Assembly (NCBI GenBank): GCA_010909165.1
Contig: MU008185.1
Coordinates: 558,001 to 622,000 of the forward strand
Origin: Anthoceros angustus
Taxonomy: Eukaryota > Streptophyta > Anthocerotopsida > Anthocerotales > Anthocerotaceae
DNA: 64,000 nucleotides
Direction: 5' to 3'
Shown here: piece by piece, positions 44,888 to 58,212 of the stretch
Numbering within the stretch: position 1 is the stretch's first letter
Layout of the letters: each line of letters begins with the position of its first letter
Notes under the pieces: model-generated
The model's input: the letters and a program-made list of their open reading frames with translations, nothing else
Told to the model about the DNA's origin: nothing
Database searches by the model: none
Made by a program: the position numbers and the translations under genes

Positions 44888-47027
44888 ATGCACCCGTTAT
44901 GGCGGCGAAGGCGCCCATCCGCCTTCTTGGTTACTCTCGACGCCGCCACCCCTCGAGCGAAGGTCATTCTTCGTGCAACCTGTGGTTTTCGCAGCCTCGC
45001 ACTTGAACACCCCGCCTTTGCGTTGTCTCTTGCGCCCGACCATCCTGCGGTAGTAGCTTGCCTTGGCGCGAGCGACCGACCTGACGGGAGAACGAGAGTT
45101 GCTGCCTCCACCCTCGCACCAAACAACGAGAACACAAAGCAATGGGGGCCAAGAAGGCGGCGGAAGTGTGGGGGCGTAGTCCCGGAGCCCCTCAAGGTGA
45201 AGGGGAAGGTAGAAGCGGCAAGGGCGGCGCCGAGGCTGTGGACGCAATGTCCTCAAATGGCTGGTTGATGCTCTGACTGGACAAAGTGTGCAGTGAGGGC
45301 GGTGGCGAAGGTCATCGTCCATTGGAACATGCTCACCAAGGTGGACCACCTTGGTGACAACCTATTGGTGTTCCTCCACACCCTACAGAGAGGGAAGAGG
45401 GCCGACTGGGGAAGAATTATCTTCGCCCGGATCAACCAGGAGGCTAGGAAGCTGCGGAGTGAGAAGCCGCCTCCATCGGCGTTATCGCCATTCCTCATCC
45501 ATGTATGGGGGCATCTCAACGTTGCTCCTGAAGGAGGGAGAGGAGGAGCGGGCGCTCGGAAGGCGCCTGGCGAGTGGTGGAGGCGAGGAGGCGGGCGGGG
45601 CCCGTCTCCTAAGGCCAAGCGGGTCCGGGAGATGATGGAGGCAATTCCGGACTCCATACACCGAACGACCGCCACTCCCCCGGGAAGTGTGGGAAGACAT
45701 TCCCGCCTCCTTCTTTGGTTCCTTCAATGAGCACCTAGAAGGGGGCGCCCAGGGAAGGCCGCGGGCGCCAACCAATGACCACTGCGGGTCCTGCAGCTCA
45801 TGAGAGCCTCGCCGGACGAGGAGGGTGGCCAAGAGGCTAAGACGGCCCCCACTGAGGGCCTGGATCCGACTGCCTACGGAGTGGTGGAGGCGGAGGAGGC
45901 GGTAAGAAGGGCAGAGCGAGATGTCGCCCAAGGAGCAGGAGGCCACTGGCAACAACCGCACCTGAGCCGCCCTGTCCCCAACCAGAGGTAGAGGGCGAGC
46001 CCAGACCCCTCACCACCTCCGAGCCCCAAGAGAAGACGGGCGGAGAAGGAGTTAGCGGCCAAGAGGGCCAAGGAGGTGGAAGGTCCGGACCAGGACACTC
46101 AGACTGAGGCGGAGGCGGCCCAAGCAAAGGCGGAGGCGGCCCGCCTCCTCCGGATCAAGAATATGGCGGTCCTTAACGGACCGGGAGATGCCCGCGCCCA
46201 CAACGGACTTCCTGGGTGCCTCCCCAGTGGCGGCCGTGGAGGAGACACGGCGGGTGTTGGCAATCGTCATGGACAGTATGCTCTGGGGCCTCTGCGAAAC
46301 GGCAGAGAGGACCCAGGAAGTAGAAGCCACCAGGAGACGAATGGTGCTGCTTGAGGGACAGGTGGAGGCGGCCCAAGCAGCCAAGAAGAAAGCGGAGTCC
46401 CTCGCGAGAATCGAGGAAGAGAAGCGCCGGGCGGCGGAGAGGGAGGTCAGGTCCGTTCAACAAGATCGGACCAAGATCCTTCAGTTGTGCGAACAGCTGA
46501 AGCAGGCGCAGGAGGCCCAAGCAAAGGCGGAGGATCTTTGCAAACCGAGGAAGTGTGAGGAGTTGGAGGAGGCCCAAGGCAAAGTGAAAGGGCTGGGGAC
46601 CTCGCCGAGACGGGCTCGGGGAGCAACACCAAGCCCGGGAGGCTTAGGTGTGAAGGGGCGCGGAGGCCAAGCCGCGGCAAATACAAACCGGGACCACTAT
46701 CAGGATCAACCGTGGAGGGAGACGGCAGACAGCGCCAACTTGAATGCCAAAATGAGCAGACAGGGAGTACCCATTGGACAAGCCGGAAGGAGAGGAGACC
46801 AAGAACCGGAGATGGAGGATCTATGGGCACAGCTGCAAGGGACGGAGGATGACAGGAGATGGAGGCCAGAAGGAGACCTTGAGGCAGCTCAAGGTACGAT
46901 TGAGCGGAACGGAGCCCTCCAAGGTATAATCGCAGCATCACGAACGGAAATAGAGCGGCTCAGGGCATGGAGGCGAGCGAGATGTCGCCAAGGAGCAGAT
47001 CGCCGAAATGGAGAAGGACTTGGATGA
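44888..47027 (+). mobile_element. Retroelement-like coding relic (gag-like plus coiled coil), frameshifted
   Basis: Plus-strand pieces: DWGRIIFARINQEARKL with ALSPFLIHVWGHL (about 45,390-45,520), similar in style to the capsid/mobile-domain region of plant retroelement proteins; then a 279-residue ORF (46,188-47,027) rich in Glu, Ala, Lys and Gln with heptad-like spacing (LEGQVEAAQAAKKKAESLAR, LQLCEQLKQAQEAQAKAEDL) that should form a long coiled coil. Between and before them the frame changes. No protease, reverse transcriptase or integrase motif was seen. A captured or host coiled-coil gene is the alternative. Confidence 0.45.
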
Positions 47028-47381
47028 AGCATGAGCTGAGCTACCAGACCGCCACTTTGGGAAGGAGATGGCAGGGCTTCAAGCCGCATTATGAATGGTG
47101 AGCTCTGAAGGCAGTAGAAGGTCCTGTATGGAAGGGGAACTGCGCCATGGCCGTGGGCCGGCGAACGGAGGGAGATGGAGCAGGAGGAGTTTGCAAGAAG
47201 TGATGGAGGCATCTTTATCGGATGGAAGCTGCGGAAGATGCGCAGGCATGGGTTAGAGGTAGGAGGAGAGCCTCCGCGGGACTCCGGGGGTCAAGGATCA
47301 TTCGATTGGGTGCTCCGCAGGTGCCAGAGCTGGGGATTGGGCTTCCAATGCCAGGGGTGAATCGTAGTCAATAATAGCCCC

Positions 47382-50300
47382 ACCGCCGTAGACGTAGATA
47401 GAAACACGCAGGAAGGGGAGAGCCACTTGCTTGTGCAGAGTGATCTGACCATAAGCCCGAATTGGGGGTATAATAAAGGCGCTCCCTCATGACGCAATAT
47501 AAGAGGGAGATTGTCATTCTAGTAAAGGGATCTTTCTTTTGGGGTTGATGTCGCATGCGATTGCATCTTTGGGCATGGCGGGAAGCTGCGGAAGATGCGC
47601 GCATGGGTTAGAGGTAGGAGGAGAGCCTCATGGACTCGGGGTCAAGGATCATTCGATTGGGTGCTCCGCAGTGCCAGGCCCGGGGATTGGGCTTCCAATG
47701 CCAGTGGGTGAATCGTGAATAGCCCCACCGCCGTGACGTGGATAGAACACGCAGAAGGAGAGCCACTTGCTTGTGCAGTGATCGACCATAAGCCCATTGG
47801 GGTATAATAAAGGCGCTCCCTCATGACGAATATAAGAGGAGATTGTCATTCTAGTAAAGGGATCTTTCTTTTGGGGTTGATGTCGCATTGCATTTGCAGA
47901 TCTTTGTGTGTCCAGTGTTAACGCGAGTCCCAAGTCATCGAGCGCAGACTACTCAAGAGATCGATCTGTGTTCCGTGAGACCCTAACACGTGGTGGTGAG
48001 TGCAGTGGAGGACTCGGGACCCTGCCTCCAGTAGGAGCTCGGCGACCGAACCGGAGCGGACGTGGCTAGCCAGGGCTCCAGGAGGGCGGTAGAGCCCGGA
48101 CGACGACTGGAAACACGACGCGGAGGTGCTGCAGCCTATATCCGCCCGACCGTGACTTCAACTAGGCACCTTGGGTGCAGTCGAGAGCGGTAGGAGAGAT
48201 AGAGGGAGAGCGTCAAGTGAAGAGCGAACTAGTCCTTAAACGTTTGGCCATACCGGGCCTGTACGGTGATGAATCAGTGAGATATAACAGGAGTGCGAGT
48301 TTAACCAAAGTCCATGCGAGGGGGCACGAGGCGTGCGGCTCAGTTGCGCATGGAGGTGGACACAACAAGCATTACTAAGTCCTCCTCTTTCTGCCCCTAG
48401 CTGGTTGGACCCCGCCCTCGGGGTCACCCGAGCTTGCTCTTCCTGGCACCGAAATTCGACGACCACCCTTGCCTCTACCTCCAGGGTCCGAACCACTGGG
48501 TTTGTTCCCCTCCCGAGTCCGGACTTCGAGTCCATCCTTCTCCCGAGTCCACTGGGTCAGTCCTCCTCCCGAGTAGCCAAGATGCAACCCTGTGTCGTTT
48601 TTTGTTTTGAGTCGTGTTGATGCCGCACTGCACGTCCGGCTTTTGTTGTGGGTTTTCAATCAAGGCATTACGCTTGTTCATCGCCTAGCTTGCTTGGCTT
48701 TTGTTTTTGAACCTGGATGCACCTTGTTCAGGGCTCGGGCTTCTAACAATTTGGATGCAAGGGGGGGCTTAAAGCTCAAACCAAATCCGGGTTCTTTCCA
48801 CCTCTCCATTACTCTCCCATTAAGTACTTCCCATATCCCTCCCTCCACGCGGTTCCCCTCACCGCAAGATGACTTTGTTTGCGGACTTGTGTGCGAATCT
48901 GAAGCGGGAGGCGGTTGCAGTTTGTCCATTCTTGGAAGCAAATTCTTGCTAGGCAAGTGGTGGCGTTGTGCAAGCGGCAAAGGCGAGTGGTAGAGCATTT
49001 TGCCGCTATTGAGGTGAGTGCATGTGGAGGTGCACACTGTTGGATATGTGGTACGCTAAAAGGCGCAAAGTTCGTGTATCGTTCATTCTTGTGCACCTCG
49101 ATGCGGTGACACAAAGCTTTGATGCCGCCGCTATGTTCCTATGTCGCCGCTTAGCTCATCCTCGATGTTGGCAGCCCATGCCGCCGCTACTAGTCCAAAG
49201 GTCGCTAATCCGTATTGATGCCATTGCTCGTTTGCATTGATGCCATTGAAGCCGGAGGTCCGGTTTCATGCACTACTAATGCTTCTAGTTTTTAGCGTGG
49301 ATGCGTTTGAAGTCGTGAGGTTTGGTCAGACATCGCTATTGTTGATAACCCTGGTGTTGTTCCTTGCAAACCCCAAAACCGGACAATGAAGACAAGGAGT
49401 GGTTCAGCTACTAGTCCCCCTCCTCGCCCCACCGCCAGACGTAGATAGAAACACGCAGAAGGAGAGCCACTTGCTTGTGCAGAGTGATCTGACCATAAGC
49501 CCGAATTGGGGGTATAATAAAGGCGCTCCCTCATGACGCAATATAAGAGGGAGATTGTCATTCTAGTAAAGGGATCTTTCTTTTGGGGTTGATGTCGCAT
49601 TGCATTTGCAGATCTTTGTGTGTCCAGTGTTAACGCGAGTCCCAAGTCATCGAGCGGGCAGACTACTCCGAAGAGACTGATCCAGGTTCTGGTGACGGAC
49701 CCTAACACGTGGTGGTGAGTGCAGGCGTGGAGGACTCGGGACCCCTGCTCCTCCAGGGCGGGAGCTCGACGACCAGCGAACTGGAGCGGACGTGGCTAGC
49801 CAGGCTCCAGGGAGGGCGTGTAGAGCCTGGACGGGACGACCTGGGAAACACGACGCGGAGGTGCTGCAGCCTATATCCGCCCGACCGTGATTTCAACTAG
49901 GCACCTTGGTGCGATCGAGCGTAGGAGAGACAGAGGAGAGCGTCATGAAGAGCGAACTAGTCCTTAAACGTTTGGCCATACCGGGCCTGTACGGTGATGA
50001 ATCGTGAGATACAGGAGGCGAGTTTAACCAAAGTCCATGCGAGGGGGCACGTAGGGCCGTGCCCGTCAGGCTGCGCCACTGGAGGTGGACTGACAACTGC
50101 TGTTACTACTAAGTCCTCCTCTTTGCTGTCCCCTAGCGCGCTGGTTGGACCCCGTCCCTCGGGTCCGTCCGGAGCTTGCTCTTCCTGGGCTGGTCGAGCC
50201 TGACCCTCGACCACCCTTGCCTCTACCTCCAGGGTCCGAACTACTGGGTTTGTTCCCCCTCCCTGAGTCCGGACTTCTGAGTCCATCCTCTCCTCCTGAG

Positions 50301-51240
50301 TCCAGACCTCTGGGTCCGTCCTCTCCTCCTGAGTAGCCAAGATGCAACCCCAGGTCGTTTTTTTGTTTTTGAGTCAGGTGTTGATGCTGCACCAGACGTC
50401 CGGGCTTTTTTGTTGTGGGTTTTCAATTTCTGTAAGGCATTACGCTTGTTCATCGTCTAGCTTGCTTGGCTTTTGTTTTTGAACTGGATGCACCTTGTTC
50501 AGGGCTCGGGCTTCTAACAATTTGGATGCAAGGGGGGGCTTAAAGCTCAAACCAAATCCGGGTTCTTTCCACCCTCTCCCATTACTCTCCCATTAAGTAC
50601 TTCCCATATCCCTCCCTCCTTACGCCCGGTTCCTGTCTGCAAGCGATGACTTTGTTTGCGGACTTGTGTGCGAATCTGCTAGCGGGGAGGCGGTTGCAGT
50701 TTGTCCATTCTTGGAAGCAAATTCTTGCTAGGCAAGTGGTGGCGTTGTGCAAGCGGCAAAGCTGGACGAGTGGTAGAGCATTTTGCTGCTATTGAGGTGA
50801 GTGCATGTGGAGGTGCACACCTGCCTGTTGGATATGTGGCTGCTAAAAGGCGCAAAGTTCGACAGAATGTTCATTCTTGTTGTGCACCTCGACTGTGTGC
50901 AGGACACAAAGCTTTGATGCTGCTGCTATGTTCCTATGCTGCTGTTTAGCTCATCCCTGATGTTGGCAGCCCATGCCGCTGCTGCTACTAGTCCAGTGCT
51001 GCTAATCCGTATTGATGCTGCTGTTCTGGTTTGTAGCATTGATGCCATTGAAGCTGTGAGGTCTGGTTTCTGTGCACTACTACTGCTTCTCTAGTTTTTA
51101 GCGTGGATGCGTTTGAAGCTGTGAGGTTTGGTTTCTGTACACTGCTATTGTTGATAACCCTGGTGTTGTTCCTTGCAAACCCCAACAGCTGGACAATGAA
51201 GACAAGGAGTGGTTCAGGCTACTAGTCCCCCTCCTCGCCC
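47382..51240. repeat. Tandem array of about 1.7-1.8 kb units (LTR-like or satellite-like)
   Basis: Unit 1 runs 47,730-49,428 and unit 2 49,429-51,240, both starting CCCCACCGCC and ending TACTAGTCCCCCTCCTCGC; a partial unit (47,382-47,576) precedes. Shared words include GGTATAATAAAGGCGCTCCC, GTGTTAACGCGAGTCCCAAG (47,918 and about 49,628) and GGACAATGAAGACAAGGAGT (49,381 and 51,191). A TATAATAAA followed by a downstream AGTAAAGGGATCTTTC stretch gives the unit head an LTR promoter look, but I found no clear TG...CA ends or primer-binding site. Confidence 0.75.
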
Positions 51241-54200
51241 CACCGCCTCGGATCAGAATCACATCCAAGCCAAGAGGGCAAGAGGAGGTCTTCTGCGCAG
51301 GTGCGTCGGGTGGAAGTAGAGGGCGAGGCATCCTCGGGTTTAGGAGGAAGCCCTGCCTTCAAGTGGCACCCGTTTTCGTCCCCGAATGCCAATGCATCAT
51401 TTTGCAAGGGTGAGGTGAGGATATGGGGAAAGCTCCCGCCGTTCAACCTTCACTCCCATGTAGGGCCTGAACTTGCGTAGATTCCTCTTTGCTGCTGTGA
51501 GCTCCTCCCCAGCCAATGTAGGTCACGGAAGATATCCCACAGTTCCCACCCTCCTCAAGGAAGGGGTCCAAACCCCTCTTAGGCTCGCGCACTCTTGTCC
51601 GCTTTAGTTGAAACCCGCTCAAAAAACGTGAAAAATGGGGTTTTTTCAAACCAGGTTCAATCTTGGATCATTTCGAGTTGGATCCCCCAAGGCATGAGAA
51701 ACCTGGGAAAGCTGTTTTTGACAACGTTAGGTCCTCCAAAAAGTGTGTTTTTGGTCTTTTTTTTAAGGAAAAACCCTCGAAAGAGGGTTTCGTTTTCATT
51801 TAGAGGTCAAATTTGGCCAAAATGACCTCAATCTCTAAAAGGTGGATCACTTCTTAAGAGACATTGTTTCACCACCGCTTTGGTAACAGTACTTACCAAG
51901 AACTGTTGGACTCTAAACCATCTCCAACAACATGCCCATGCAGAAGCTTGGAGTGGAATAAGGAATGATGCCAGTAGGGAATGAGGAGACCGAGCTTAAT
52001 GCGTTTGGTGAGCTGGCAAGAGGCAGGGGCCAGGGAGCAAGGCTTCAGCATGGATCTGCTAGCCTAGGCCGGGACGAGTAGATGGTCGAGAGGCTGGTGA
52101 GGGAGATGGCCATCATCCAACTGGAAAGAGTGGTCATGTTGGCAGGAGGCAGGAGCGAGGAATTGTGCAGTGTGATGTAGGGCTTCAGGCGCATGCCTGA
52201 AACTGTTGGCCAGCGGTAGAGCTGCCAGTAGATTCCTAGGGGATTTTGTTGGGCGGTACAGTAGGGAAAGAGAATCAAGATTGCTACGGTAATGGAGTTG
52301 AGGAGCGCACCCTAAACCCTGGGGACTAGAGGGTAGAACAACAACGAAAGAGAGAAGGTGAGGGCAAAGCAGAGCGGTGGAGCAGGGAAGGCGACAAAGA
52401 GGTAGCTACGGCAAGGAGAAGAGGCAGGGCATACAGAGTAGAGAGGTGCGCAGGAGCATCAGAGGCGGGCAGGAGCAGGAAAGCAAGGAAGCAAAGTAGT
52501 CTAGGAGGAAGTAAGCAGGGAGGAGATGGCAGCAAACCAAGGAGCGAAAGGAAACATGCAAGAGCGCGGAGATGCGGTGCACCACAGACGAGGAATAAAA
52601 AAGATGCATCTTTGCGAAATTGGGTTATACAGCCACTGAACCCTAGTAGTTCTCTCACTAGCGGCGCCATCAACTCTTTCTTTGCCAAAATTTAAACCCT
52701 AAACGTGATTGGCCCAGCGCAATTGCTAGTTGATTGGTCCGCCAAATAACCCGAAGTGAATCCAGGGAGTTATTCTTGAGAAGTTGCAAGCTTATCTCTT
52801 GTGTGAGAGAGAAGAACTCAAAGCCCTGGCACCCGATTTAAACAGGGCTTCCCCCATCGCCATGCACGAAGAAGATTTCGCTCGCGGCCCTGGTCTTCAG
52901 ACTCATCCGCGAAATTACGCCACGGAACGTTCACCGGGACGAGTCCTAATGACCCTTAGCCCTAAACCCTACAACCCTATCGGCCTCGACTCCTCCGCGC
53001 CATAGCACCCATCACAGTGAACGTTCCGTAATACATTACTTACGCCTCGCACATAGTGCGAATCTCGTTTCTGCCGGAAATATTTCTCCATTTAAAAAGA
53101 GTCTCATTTCTGTGGCCCTCAACGATAACGAGATCCGCTACCTATTAAATTGACGGAAAAAGTCAGGCCAGGCCGGGGCAAGTCTTTTATTGCGAGGGTC
53201 CAGAAAACAGTCCCGTCCCGAAAATAACCTTTACGTATGTTCATATGTGCGACGCCGATGTTTATATAGGTACCGCGGTGCTGGACGTGCCGGGAGCCTC
53301 ACCTTTACAAGGACTTTGTGTTGTGGAAATGAGAAAGGCAACAAGACGCACGGCAAGAACAATGTGACGTTGAGGGGTTGTACACTTACAGTAAAGGCGC
53401 AGCATCCAAATCTGCGAATATCAAGGTAGCGACGCTCTGGCGCAAAACCGGTGTGCCGAATTTCCTTTCCCTGAGGTCTGGGGCAAAGAGTGATGTGCCG
53501 AATCACCATGGCAGTCCCTGCGACGTAGACACGCAGCAGCATGGGGTTCATGACGTGAGAGGACCAGCTGCTGCAGCAGCAGCAGGTTGGAACAAATGAA
53601 ACACAGCATACATGCAGTGCGAGAAGAACATAATCGTAGCAAAGCAGCCCAAAGGTTGAATGGACGGAAGAGATGCTCGAACACAGCCTGCACTGCCAAC
53701 TGAATTATTGAAAGACGCCAGAAAAGCAGAAGGCCATGAAATCGGGCCAGCTTAAAATACATCCACTGCAGGAGGAAGATTGTACACATGCTCGGTGACG
53801 TGTAAGCGAGAACAAAAATTTGGTTGCTTGTGTGCCAAGGATGGGTGCGGTGACCTTACCCACCCTGCTTGTGCATGTCGTGTCAGCTCCACAGAGACAA
53901 ACGGACAAGAGCAGCGACGACGACATATGCGTGGACCGGGAAGGGAAAGAAGAAGCAGTGGGAAGAAGAAGAAAAAATGGCATGCTTGAGGTGGCGGGCA
54001 CTTGCAGTGGCAGCTACGGTAGAGTACTAGTGTCCTTCCTTGCGTCCTTCCATCCTTTCATCCCATGGCCAGAAAAGCAGCATGCATGCCAGCATGACAA
54101 CCTGAGGCTGCGACCGCACCCGTTCCGATGACCTGAAGTCGAGGATGTACCGACCCGAGCTGAGCTCCGCGCCTTGCTGCTGCTACTCCTGACAGCATCT

Positions 54201-54265
54201 GGTGGCGGTGGAGGAAGGCAGAAGGAAGGGAAAAGAATTGCGTGACAAGATGAAGGGGAAAAATG
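51241..54265. other. About 3 kb without a supported gene
   Basis: Telo-box-like CCCTAAACC words occur at about 52,310, 52,690 and 52,965. A 120-codon minus-strand ORF starts at 52,688 (MAKKELMAPLVRELLGFSG) directly below one of them; it becomes Leu/Ser/Pro-rich low complexity and I recognise no family, though its first about 30 residues could be a first exon. The last about 250 bp belong to the 3' side of the BED-finger gene. Confidence 0.4.
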
Positions 54266-57200
54266 TTACAAGGCTGGAGAAGCAGAGGGGAAGAAGAGGT
54301 GGTGGTGGTCGGCGGTTGAGGCCGAGGCCGAGGCTGCGGCGGCGGCGGCGGCGTCGTCTCCGTTGATGAAGATGGCGGCGTCATCCTGCAGATCCCCCTC
54401 TTGGTGCGCGGCGGCGGGGAAGTCCCCTCTCCGGTCCAGCCGGGCCTGCGCAGCGATGAACACCAACTTGTCCACCTTGTCCGACGCGTTGGAGCCCCGG
54501 AAGGCCCAGCGCCAGAGCGGCCAGTTGCAGTCCACGGAGGCGGAGGTGGCGTGCAGGAAGATGAGGCGAATGGCCACCTTGCGGAGGGACTTGAGGTCGC
54601 TGAGGCAGGTCTCCCACACCAGGCGTCGGCTCTGCGGGCTCACGGGCTTCATGCGCCCGCTGCCGGGGTCGCGCTCCTTCACCTGGACGGCCTGGGCGTA
54701 GAGCGGGTCGAGGCCGACCGTGCGCCACATGAGGAGCTCCCGCAAGGCCAGATGCGCCTCGTCCCGCGAGACGAGGCGGGTGATGAGGCGGTCCACGTCG
54801 CGCTCCTGCTCCGGGGTGAGGAACTTGAATGGCGGGAGGTACTTCCCGGAGGTGTCGCGGAGGAGGTAGAGCGGGTCCAGGATGAAGGCGGCGGCCCAGG
54901 CCGGGTGATAGTTCTTCCGGAAGCGCTTGTCGATGAGGCGGTGCACGGGCGCCTCGTCCTGGTCGTAGCGCCCGCTCCAGTCCTTCACCTTGGCGCGGAG
55001 ATCCACCCAGAGGGGCAGGCACTGGGACAGCATGGGGCGCTCCGCCGCCATGTCCGCCAGCATGTCGTGGAGAATGCGGAGCAGGGCCCGCGCAGACTCC
55101 AGCTGATGCCAGAAGCGGGAGCAGGCCGGGAGGAGGGCCAGCAGCTCCTGCTTCTCCTTGTCCCCCCCGCAGTGGAGCTTGAGGTGGTCGTCCAGCCCGG
55201 CCAGCTGCAGCGCCTGCGCCGAGGCTGCCACCTGATCCAACAAGAGCAGGAGGAAGGTCGGGTGAGGTGCAGCCGCCGCCGGGCGCCGCCGCCGGCATTG
55301 GCAGGTCCTTCTGCAGCGCGGCGCGGCGGCGTCCTTGGTGAAAAGAGGTGGAGCTGGAGGCAGTCGCAGACCACAGCCCTCAAGAGATGGAGGTGCTTGT
55401 GCATATCCTTGAGCAGGCCCTGGAAGGCGGCGTTCTGGCACGCCAGGTTCACCATCCACGCCTGCCGGTTCTCCAGCTCCGCCAGCGCCCGGCGGCGGGC
55501 CTTGCTGCAGGCGTCCGCCACCACGCCCACGCAGCGCTCGGGCGGCTCCCCGCCAACCCAAGCCGCATGATGGCCTCCTCCAGCACCGCCCCCGCCTCCG
55601 CAGCCGCCGCCGATGGACCAGGCCCGCTGCTGCTCGTTCTCGCTGTCGCTGCCACTGCTGCTGCTGCTGCTGCTCCTGCCGCTGCCGGTGCCCCGGCCAA
55701 TGGAACCACGCCCCGGAACACGGCCCCGCCGTTGGGCAGATTGAGGCTCACCTGCACACCTCCTGTCCCTCGTCCTCCTTCCTGCTGCTGATGCTGATGA
55801 AGAAGCAGCTCCTGCTGCTGCTCCTGCTCCTGCTGCTGCTGCTGCTGATGTTGCTGAAGCCCCCAAGGGCCAACCTGACCATACCCGCCATGATGCCCTT
55901 GGCCCAAGCCACCGCCAACACCACCACCAGCATGAACATGATGATGCTCCGGCTGCTGAAGCAGCAGCATCAAAGGATGCTGCTGTTGTTGCTCGTGTTG
56001 TTGTTGTTGTTGCCGGTGCTGGAGCTGCTGTTGCTGCTGATGGTGTTGCCTGCGCCATCCGTAGGCCGAGAGCTGGAAAAACATGGCATCCCGGAGCTTG
56101 GCCTCGCACTCTCCCTTCACCTGCGCGAATTTGGCGTCCAGCCGGTCGCCCTGAAGCGCACGACGGGAGAGAGAAGGGAGACCGAGCTGCGCCAGGAAGG
56201 CCTTGAATTTGGGGTGCTCCACACACGAGAAGGGGACGGTGCCGCAGGACTCGTAGAGCCATTCCGACAGCAAGTCCAGAGCCGCGTCCGCCTGCTGCCT
56301 GCCCGCCGGCCCGCCCGAGCCGGTCTTGACGCATCCTCCGGGGCTCTTGAGCTTCTTCACGCTCTTCTCCAACTGCGCCAGCGCGCCCAGGTCGCCCTTC
56401 CCGCCCGACAGCACCAGGGGAGTGGGGCTGGCTCGCACCACCTCCGCCTCCTGCACGGAGGCTCTGCTGCTGGAGCGCACAGCGGGGGCTTCCGTCACCA
56501 CTGCAAGCGCCATGGACATGGACATGGGAACCTGGGACTGCTGCTGCTGATGTTGCTGCTGCTGCTGATGCTGTTGCAAAGAGGAAGCTCCAGTACCTCC
56601 TCCTCCTCCTCCGCCAGCTCCACCAATTGATGAGCCCGGAGCCGGCCGCTTCCTCTGCTGCTGCTGCTGCTGCTGCTGGACAGACTGAACCTGAAGCTGC
56701 TGGTGCGCAGCCGGGGAAGCGCCAGATTTGAGGGGCAGCGAAGAGGCGGCAGCAGCAGCAGCAGCGGCGGACTTGGGGATGAGGCCGTTGAAATGCGGGC
56801 ACGTCCCGCGCTTAAGATGCTCCGAGGCGGTGCGGGACGGGTTGGAGGCGGAGAACATGGCGCTGCACAGGCAGCAGCGCAACTTCACAGCCTTGGGATT
56901 GCCAGTATCCGGGTGCGGCACCAGCAGCGGCTCCAGATGCGACCAGTACCAGGCGCCCTTGCCCTTCACCGCCTTGCTGCGCACCGCAAACAGCGCATCG
57001 TAGCGCTTCTGCAGCGCCTTCACGTTGGGCTCTTCCGATGCGGCAGCAGCGGATGCCGCCACTGCAGTGGCGGGAAAGGCCGGGCCGCTGCCCCTGGCCC
57101 CGCCGCTCCTCCCCGCCTCCTTCCTCCTGTCCCTGTCCCTGTCCCTGTCCTTGTCCTTGTCCCTGCCCTCCTCCTCCTCCTCCTGTTGCCACCGCCGCCA

Positions 57201-57692
57201 TGGCATGAGCGATGCAAGTGCGGTGGTCAGCTGGCCCCATCCTCCCCGCTGCCGTCCCCGCCGGTGGTGCAGTTTGTGTTCTGTTGCCGTTGCCGCTGCC
57301 ACTACCGCCGCCGCTGCTGCTCTCCAGCCCCGGCCCGCCATGCCCATGGCCATCCTGTCCCTGCCCCTGCTCCGCACGCCACATTCCCGCGTCACCTGCT
57401 CCATGCTCCCCGCCGCTGCTCCAGCTGCCGTTGTCGTTGTTGTTGCCGCTGCCGCTGCCGGTCCCGCTCCCGCTCCCGCTGAATTGAGATCACCATCCCC
57501 GGCTCCACATGGCCCGCTCCACTCCAAATGCCCTCCCTCCCGCGCTAATGGACAAGTTTGCCGCCCCGGACTCCCCGCCTCACCTGGCCCCCGCGGGCCT
57601 GGCAACTGCCAACCTCCGCCCCAATTCAATCCGGCTGCAATCCATGCCCAAGGCCGCAGCAGAAGAAATTGACAACCGGAGCCAAAAACCAC
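54266..57692 (-). CDS. BED-type zinc-finger, hAT-transposase-derived nuclear protein (At1g12380/At1g62870-like); frame broken
   Basis: Intron-less. After a low-complexity N-terminus it has KGAWYWSHLEPLLVPHPDTG, KAVKLRCCLCSAMFSASNPS and TASEHLKRGTCPHF: a BED-like finger (CxxC...HxxxxC). Then come long Gln/His tracts, LSGGKGDLGALAQLEKSVKK, VEHPKFKAFLAQLGLPSLSR, LRDAMFFQLSAYGW, RCVGVVADACSKA, ENRQAWMVNLACQN, RFRKNYHPAWAAAFILDPLY, DTSGKYLPPFKFLTPEQE and RLIFLHATSASVDCNWPLWR. This is the order of the plant family related to domesticated hAT transposases; it presumably binds DNA, targets unknown. Frame breaks: one base is missing in the C run at 55548-55551 and one in the A run at 55341-55344 (plus-strand letters), with perhaps more near 55,250-55,330. 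The ORF opens at 57692, but the ATG at 57404 is a more likely start. Confidence 0.85.
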
Positions 57693-58179
57693 ACCTGCAG
57701 AACAAGGCTACATGAAGAGCAGAGCGCAGCACGCGGCACGTGAGGGAAAGGGAAAGGGGAAGGGCAAGGAAAGCAAGGGCAAGCGCGAGGGATGGGGCAA
57801 GGGCAAGAAGAGGAGAGAAAGAAGGAAATCGGGAGAGGGCGCCCGGTGTGACGGACACGAAGCTGAGGGCGGAGGAGAGGAGAGGAGAGAGCGAGTGTGA
57901 TGATAGCGGGAGAGCGGAGTTGGAGAGAAGCCGGAAAGGGCGGTTGGGCGGAGAGCGATGAGAGATGAAGGGCAAGGAAGGAAGGAAGGAAAAAAAGGGA
58001 GGTAGCGAATGCCCGGCCTCGGTCCTGGGAGCGAGAGAAGGAAGCGAGCCGGCGAGCGAGCGAGAGATGGGAGGGAAGAGAAAGGGAAGGGAAGGGAAGG
58101 GAAGGCAAGGGAAGAAACGAGACGCGAATCGCGACTCAAAGCACAGGCTCGCGACTCAGCGAGCGGGCGGGCGGACGGG

Positions 58180-58212
<33 letters not shown>

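Noticed and set aside
54401-55570. 389-codon plus-strand ORF and other long ORFs opposite the BED gene
   Set aside because: Shadow of the minus-strand gene; composition follows its complement and all family motifs are on the minus strand.
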